Shown here: positions 59,431 through 64,000 of the stretch, piece by piece
Layout of the letters: the number at the start of each line of letters is the position of its first letter
How positions within the stretch are numbered: the stretch's first letter is position 1
Assembly: GCF_036013975.1 (NCBI RefSeq)
Contig: NZ_CP107904.1
Coordinates: forward strand, 5,171,001-5,235,000
From: Kitasatospora sp. NBC_00458
GTDB taxonomy: Bacteria > Actinomycetota > Actinomycetes > Streptomycetales > Streptomycetaceae
Direction of reading: 5' to 3'
Length of the DNA stretch: 64,000 nt
The notes under the pieces: generated by a model
What the model saw: only the letters and a program-made list of their open reading frames with translations
The model's database searches: none
What the model was told of the DNA's origin: nothing
Program-made: the position numbers and the translations under genes

Positions 59431-61806
59431 GTGGGCGAGTCCCCCGACAGGGTGCTGCGGGACGTCGAGCGGACGCGGGAGCGGGACGGGGAACGGACCG
59501 GTACCGCGGCGGCCGCGGAGGCCGTCGAGGCGGGTGCCGCGGAGGCGGCCGGAACCGACGGCGCCGACGCCGCGACCGGCTCGACCGCGACCGGCTCGAC
59601 CGAGACCGGGCCCGCCTCCCGGGCCGAGTCCGGGCCCGACGCCGCGCCCGTGCCGGACTCCGGGCCCGCCTCAGGTTCCGGACCGGCCTCCGGGTCCGGC
59701 GCCGGTTCCGAGCCGGACTCCGTGACCGCGGCCGGCCCTGCGTCCGGGTCCGGCGCAGACGCCGCACCGACCGGCGGGGAGCGCTCCGGGGCCACCGCCT
59801 CCGGGGCGCCGGGAACGCCCCGGACCGGCTCCACCGTGCAGCTCCGCGTCCGGGATTCGGACACCCGCACGACCATGCTGCGGCTGCCCTCCGACGACGC
59901 GACCACCGCTCTGAGGCTGCCCGCCGACGACGCCACCACCGCGCTCCGCCTGCCCGGTGACGTGCGCGGAGCCGCCGGGGGCGCCGACGGACCGGACGGG
60001 GGCGAGCCGGCGCCGCGCCCGTCCGCGGCCGACCCCCGTCTCGCCATCCGGACCGCAGCCGGAGCGGCCGTCGACACCGCCGGCGATGCCCCCGCCGCCC
60101 CCGCCGCCCCGGAGACCGAGCAGCCCGTACCGGCGGAGAAGTTCGAGAAGCCGGAGCACGCGGAACGGACCCGGGCCCTGCGCGCCTTCCGCACCCCCGC
60201 GGCCCCGGCCGCGCCCGGAGCCCCCGCCGCCCCCGGAACGGGCACCGTCCCCGAGCCGCCGGCGCCGCACCCCCTGCCCGAGCCGGGCCCCGAGCCGCAC
60301 CCGGCACCGCGGCCCGTCCCCGAGCCCGAGCCGACCCCCGGACCGGAACCGCTGCCCGAGCCCGTACCCGCGCCGGAGCCCGGGCCCGCCCCCGCCCCCG
60401 AACCCCTGCCCGAGCCCGACCCGCGGCCGGTACCGCCCGTGCCACCGCTGCCCGCACCCGAGCCGCTCCCCGCCGCGGCCCCGGCCCGTGCCCCGGAGCC
60501 CGCCCCGGCCCCGCAGCCTGCGCCTTCCCCGGAGTCGACCTCCGAGGCGATGGAGGTGCTGGCCGCGCTCAGCGCCCGCCCCGTCTCGCCGCTGCGCCGC
60601 GCCCTCAAGCGGATCACCGTCTGGACCCTCTTCCTGGCCGTCGTGCTCGGCGCGCTGGTCACCGCCCAGCTGCTCCGCCCGCTGCCGGACACCAAGGTGA
60701 GGTTCACCGCCCCGGGCGGCTTCACCTTCGCCGGCGACCCGCTCGACCTGGCCTGGCCGGCCAAGGGCCAGTCCGCCGCCGAGGTGGTCGGGATCGGCAG
60801 CCTGGGCAGCTCCGGACCGGAGACCCCGGCCTCGATCGCCAGCGTCACCAAGGTCATGAACGCCTACCTGATCCTCCAGGCGCACCCGCTCAAGAAGGGC
60901 GAGAGCGGCCCGAAGATCACCGTCGACAAGCAGGCCGCCCAGGAGTCCGGCAACGTCGACGAGTCCAGGGTCACCCTGACCGAGGGCCAGCAGATCAGCC
61001 AGTACCAGGCCCTGGAACTGCTGATGCTCCCGTCGGCCAACAACGTGGCCCGGCTGCTGGCGCGCTGGGACGCCGGATCCGAGGACGCGTTCGTCAGGAA
61101 GATGAACGACACCGCCGCCCGGTTCGGCATGACCAGCACGACCTACACCGACCCGGCGGGCTTCAGCCCGGACACCAAGAGCACCGCCAAGGACCAGCTG
61201 AAGCTGGCCGGGCAGGTGATGCAGGACGAGATCTTCCGGCAGATCGTCTCGACCCCGGACACCACCTTCAACAACCAGAAGGTGTCCAACACCAACACCC
61301 TGATCTCCCCGAAGAACGGCATCATCGGCGTCAAGACCGGCTCCAGCACCCCGGCCGGCGGCTGTCTGATGTGGGCCGCCTACAAGGAGATCGGCGGGGT
61401 GCGGCGACTGATCCTGGGCGTCACCCTGGGCCAGCCGGCGACCACCGCCGAGCCCAGCATCCTCAAGGTGGTCCAGAACGTCAGCGCCAAGCAGATCCAG
61501 GCCGCCCAGAACGGACTGACCGGGCAGAGCCTCGCCAAGCAGGGCGAGGTGCTCGGACGGGTCGAGGACGGGCTCGGCGGCACCGTCCCGGTCGTCGCGG
61601 GCAAGGACCTCACGGTGGCCGGCTTCCCCGGCATCACCGCGACCCTCGTGCTGGACCCGCTCAAGGTCGGCCACCGGGCCAAGGCCGGCGACCGGGTCGG
61701 CGTGCTGCGCTCGGGAGACGGCGACAACCGGGTCGAGATCCCGGTACTGCTCCAGGCCGACCTGAACCCGCCGTCCATCCTCTCCCGGCTCACCCGCACC
61801 CTCTGA
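59431..61806 (+). CDS. D-alanyl-D-alanine carboxypeptidase with long cytoplasmic region
   Basis: A 791-residue protein. Residues 1-390 are predicted disordered and cytoplasmic. They include T-T-M-L-R-L-P, T-T-A-L-R-L-P and T-T-A-L-R-L-P repeats at 147-179, and a Pro/Glu-rich stretch at about 270-370. One membrane helix lies at about 396-416. The extracellular part is a PBP5-like peptidase: S471-V-T-K474, S535-A-N537 and K635-T-G, the three catalytic motifs. It trims the terminal D-Ala of peptidoglycan stems. GAGGAG lies 10 bp before GTG 59431; GTG 59398 is also in frame. The 299-bp gap before it has no other gene. Confidence 0.9.
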   Translation: MGESPDRVLRDVERTRERDGERTGTAAAAEAVEAGAAEAAGTDGADAATGSTATGSTETGPASRAESGPDAAPVPDSGPASGSGPASGSGAGSEPDSVTAAGPASGSGADAAPTGGERSGATASGAPGTPRTGSTVQLRVRDSDTRTTMLRLPSDDATTALRLPADDATTALRLPGDVRGAAGGADGPDGGEPAPRPSAADPRLAIRTAAGAAVDTAGDAPAAPAAPETEQPVPAEKFEKPEHAERTRALRAFRTPAAPAAPGAPAAPGTGTVPEPPAPHPLPEPGPEPHPAPRPVPEPEPTPGPEPLPEPVPAPEPGPAPAPEPLPEPDPRPVPPVPPLPAPEPLPAAAPARAPEPAPAPQPAPSPESTSEAMEVLAALSARPVSPLRRALKRITVWTLFLAVVLGALVTAQLLRPLPDTKVRFTAPGGFTFAGDPLDLAWPAKGQSAAEVVGIGSLGSSGPETPASIASVTKVMNAYLILQAHPLKKGESGPKITVDKQAAQESGNVDESRVTLTEGQQISQYQALELLMLPSANNVARLLARWDAGSEDAFVRKMNDTAARFGMTSTTYTDPAGFSPDTKSTAKDQLKLAGQVMQDEIFRQIVSTPDTTFNNQKVSNTNTLISPKNGIIGVKTGSSTPAGGCLMWAAYKEIGGVRRLILGVTLGQPATTAEPSILKVVQNVSAKQIQAAQNGLTGQSLAKQGEVLGRVEDGLGGTVPVVAGKDLTVAGFPGITATLVLDPLKVGHRAKAGDRVGVLRSGDGDNRVEIPVLLQADLNPPSILSRLTRTL

Positions 61807-61881
61807 CCCCCGACACCCCGGCCTCCTGGCCTCCTGGGCGACGCCCCGGGCGGAGCGGGACCCACCCGCCCCGCCCGGGGT

Positions 61882-62784
61882 TCAGAACCGTGCCCCGCCC
61901 CAGTGGCCGGGCTCGGTGCGCGACCCCAGCAGCTCGGCGACCGGCTCCTCCTCGGACAGCACCCGGCCCAGCGCGATCGCCAGCGTCAGCCCGGTGAACA
62001 TGACGATCAGCCAGGACAAGCCGGTGAAGACCACCCCGTACGGCCCGAACTGGCCGATGCTGCGCGTCATCGCGCCCGGCAGGTAGACCCGCGAGGCCAC
62101 CCCCAGGCCCACCGACACCGCCCCGCAGAGCAGCGCCCCCGGCAGCAGCGGCAGCCAGCGGACCCGGGCACCCAGCAGCAGGTGCTGCGTCCACCACCAG
62201 ATCGCCGTCCCGCCCAGGAAGGTCAGCGGGATCCCCAGCCAGGCACCCAGGCCGAAGCCGTCCCGGACCGGGGTCTGCAGCACCAGGGTGACCAGCCAGA
62301 CCAGCAGCCAGACCAGCCAGCGCCAGGCCGCCACCCTGGTCCCCGACTTCGGCAGTTCCCAGCAGCGCTCACAGACCCGCTGCATCGCCCGGCTCAGCGC
62401 GGTCGCCGACAGCAGCGTCACCGCCGCGCCGAGGATCCCGAAGCCGGTGTCCTGCTCGTGGCCGGTCCCGAGCAGCTGCTGGACGGTCTGCGCCGCCTCG
62501 CCCTGCAGACCCAGCTCCTTGCGGAGCGACTGCACCACGCCGTCCCGGACCGCCGCCGGGGTGAAGACCGCCACCACGAACAGCGCCGGCAGCGCACTGA
62601 GGAAGGCCTGGGCGGCCAGCCGGGTCGCGCAGTCCAGCAGGTTGACCCGGATCAGCTGGCGGACGGCCCGGCCCACCAGCGGCACGTGCACGGGCAGCTC
62701 GCGCGCGTATCCGGCCAGCTCCGCCGACCGCACCTTCCACCGCGCCCTCCGCCGGGCCTTCCGGCCGGTCGGCTGCTCGCTCAC
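61882..62784 (-). CDS. YihY/virulence factor BrkB family membrane protein
   Basis: A 300-residue protein with six hydrophobic helices. It has D-C-A-T-R-L-A-A-Q-A-F-L-S-A-L-P-A-L-F near residues 50-68 and L-S-A-T-A-L-S-R-A-M-Q-R near 125. I-G-Q-F-G-P-Y-G-V-V-F-T-G-L-S-W-L lies near the end. This is the YihY family, once misnamed ribonuclease BN; its role is unknown. GGGAGGA lies 8 bp before GTG 62784. It is convergent with the carboxypeptidase gene. Confidence 0.85.
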   Translation of the reverse strand: MSEQPTGRKARRRARWKVRSAELAGYARELPVHVPLVGRAVRQLIRVNLLDCATRLAAQAFLSALPALFVVAVFTPAAVRDGVVQSLRKELGLQGEAAQTVQQLLGTGHEQDTGFGILGAAVTLLSATALSRAMQRVCERCWELPKSGTRVAAWRWLVWLLVWLVTLVLQTPVRDGFGLGAWLGIPLTFLGGTAIWWWTQHLLLGARVRWLPLLPGALLCGAVSVGLGVASRVYLPGAMTRSIGQFGPYGVVFTGLSWLIVMFTGLTLAIALGRVLSEEEPVAELLGSRTEPGHWGGARF

Positions 62785-62980
62785 GGGCTCGTCCTCCCGA
62801 CCTGGTCGCTGCGCACCATGATCGCCCGGTCCGGGGGAGCACGCATCCGGGCGGCGCGGAGACACTCCGCCGGCCCCGCCCCCTGCTCCGGATCCGCCCC
62901 GACGGTCTGACCTCCCGTCGGTCCACCCACCCCGCCACCCCTCCGCCTGCAGATCCGCTAGGCTGTCAGCGGTCTTCCTC

Positions 62981-63053
62981 GCCTCAGTAGCTCAGGGGAT
63001 AGAGCACGGCTCTCCTAAAGCCGGTGTCGCAGGTTCGAATCCTGCCTGGGGCA
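62981..63053 (+). tRNA. tRNA-Arg (anticodon CCU)
   Basis: A complete 73-nt cloverleaf. The acceptor arm GCCTCAG pairs with CTGGGGC (one G-T wobble). The D arm is GCTC/GAGC, the anticodon stem CGGCT/AGCCG with loop CTCCTAA, and the T arm GCAGG-TTCGAAT-CCTGC; the discriminator is A. Anticodon CCT reads AGG, a rare codon in this genome. The 3' CCA is not encoded. A strong terminator follows within 20 bp. Confidence 0.97.
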
Positions 63054-63071
63054 CAGCGGAGAACGCAGAAG

Positions 63072-63110
63072 AGGCCCAGGCCGGAGGGTGACTCCCTCCG
63101 GCCTGGGCCT
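63072..63110 (+). terminator. 17-bp perfect hairpin after tRNA-Arg
   Basis: The arms 63072-63088 and 63094-63110 are exact reverse complements (AGGCCCAGGCCGGAGGG) with a 5-nt loop, followed by TTCTCC. Confidence 0.9.
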
Positions 63111-63873
63111 TTCTCCTGCCCGGCCGCCGGTCCTCCCGTGCCGATGACGTGCCACCGCCGTACCCGAGGCTCCCGGCGGAGCCTGCCCGCTGGCCCCCCC
63201 CGCGGACCGTCGTGCCCGTGCGGTCGGTGAGGGCACGGTCCCGGCCGCGGCCGTCTCCCGATCCCGGCCCGGGCTCCCGGGCGGTCGACCCGCCTCGCGA
63301 GGGTCCCCGAGCGCGGGGTCGGGCCACTCCTGGAAGCACTGCACGAGGCCACGGGAGGTGTGGTCCCCGAGGACGGGGCCGATGAGCCGCCCACACGGCG
63401 TTGGCCAGGCGGCGTGAGCCATCCACGCGAGCGCGGGGCCGGAACATCCCGAGCCGCTTCCGCAGGGCTCCGCGAGAGCCGCCCCCGCGGATGTGGGCGC
63501 GGGGCGGTGCCCGGCCCTGGGCGGGGCCGATTCCCAAGAGCGATTCCCAGGGCCGGTGGCCGATCGGCGCGGCGAGGCGTCCCCGCTGGCGCGCGGTGAT
63601 GCTTCTTGAGCCGCCGGGTCGTCGCCGGGACGTCGCCGAGCCGATCGGCTCGGCGGAGCCGAGCGTCCCCCCTCCGCCTTCGACCGGTTCCGGACGGGAC
63701 GTGCGGACTGGGCGGGCGGGTGAGGTGTTCGGGGGATGCCGGGCTCGACGGCCCCGCAGCTCACCGCCGGGGTGTCGGTGCGTCTTGTCGGTGCGTCCTG
63801 TCGGGGGGCCACCGCGGAGCGGGTCACGCCGGCCGGGGGCCCGGGCCGGCGGCGGGTTCGGGGCGAAGGGGGG
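63111..63873. other. 763-bp gap after the tRNA gene
   Basis: GC-rich sequence in which the frames translate into Arg/Pro/Gly-rich peptides without motifs or good start sites. No integrase, direct repeat of the tRNA end or other sign of an inserted element is visible. Confidence 0.5.
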
Positions 63874-64000
63874 TCAGCGGATCAGCCTGTCGGGGTGGCC
63901 GGTGGGCTCCTCGGCGTCCTGGGGGAGGTCGGTGGGGGAGACGAGGACGCGCTGGACCCGGGGGCGGGTGCGCCAGTCCACCCGGCGGACGTCCCGGGCC
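63874..64000 (-). CDS. 3' end of a minus-strand gene (hypothetical, cut by window edge)
   Basis: Reading in from the window edge on the minus strand gives 41 residues ending at TGA (63874-63876). The stretch has codon use like its neighbours and a balanced composition (R-R-V-D-W-R-T-R-P-R-V-Q-R-V-L-V-S-P-T-D-L). I do not recognise the family. The start lies outside the window. Confidence 0.5.
   Translation of the reverse strand, partial: ARDVRRVDWRTRPRVQRVLVSPTDLPQDAEEPTGHPDRLIR

Noticed and set aside
63015..63827. Minus-strand frame of 270 codons overlapping the tRNA and its terminator
   Set aside because: It crosses a certain tRNA gene and hairpin, and its product is low-complexity.
62981..63873. 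tRNA-Arg as an integration site for a mobile element
   Set aside because: No integrase gene, no duplicated tRNA 3' end and no change in composition are visible within the window.

Overview
The window is high-GC actinobacterial chromosome, almost certainly from a Streptomycetaceae member (Streptomyces or Kitasatospora). Signs are the codon bias towards G/C third positions, the futalosine menaquinone genes (mqnA, mqnC) with menG, a complete 14-subunit nuoA-N operon, F420-precursor synthesis (fbiC), korAB, an XRE/DUF397 pair and DUF4229/DUF6011/GPP34 proteins. No phage, plasmid, IS element, CRISPR or antibiotic cluster is visible; this is mostly core chromosome with small accessory patches.

Layout. 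1-4.2 kb: end of an MFS transporter, a GNAT acetyltransferase, a DUF4229 membrane protein, a LacI regulator and a convergent MFS exporter with a perfect palindrome upstream. 4.3-6 kb: a possible leaderless Cys-rich leader peptide followed by an SDF-family symporter and a strong terminator. 6.4-15.5 kb: respiratory-quinone region, with a cold-shock gene and structured leader, mqnA, a Ser/Thr kinase, mqnC, a shrunken amidohydrolase, a small membrane protein, menG and a geranylgeranyl-reductase-type flavoprotein. 15.8-20.9 kb: MazG-like protein, secreted cyclophilin, EamA transporter, and a two-component system divergent from a membrane protein. 20.9-37.9 kb: an 818-bp regulatory gap with several repeated motifs, then nuoA to nuoN, almost all translationally coupled, including a 13-codon mini-ORF between nuoL and nuoM. 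38-43.3 kb: polyprenyl diphosphate synthase, an orphan response regulator and korAB, closed by a strong bidirectional terminator.

43.4-48 kb is accessory: a VOC protein with a palindromic operator, DUF6011, a TetR regulator, an HxlR/QorB-like redox divergon and RarD. 48-51.3 kb is an ABC-2 exporter with a LolA-like anchored protein, divergent from fbiC. 54-62.8 kb: secreted tyrosine phosphatase, ADP-ribosylglycohydrolase, DUF397/XRE pair, GPP34 protein, a D-Ala-D-Ala carboxypeptidase with a very long cytoplasmic tail, and a YihY-family membrane protein. 63 kb: tRNA-Arg(CCU) with a perfect 17-bp terminator, then about 760 bp without a gene and the 3' end of a minus-strand gene.

How it works together. 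MqnA, MqnC, MenG, the prenyl synthase and the GGR-type reductase supply and modify menaquinone. NuoA-N reduces it with NADH, and KorAB feeds reduced ferredoxin. The nuo and korAB upstream regions share an exact 12-bp element, and the nuo upstream region also carries a Rex-like site, so redox co-control is plausible. All functional calls come from reading translated sequence and recalled family motifs; no searches were run.
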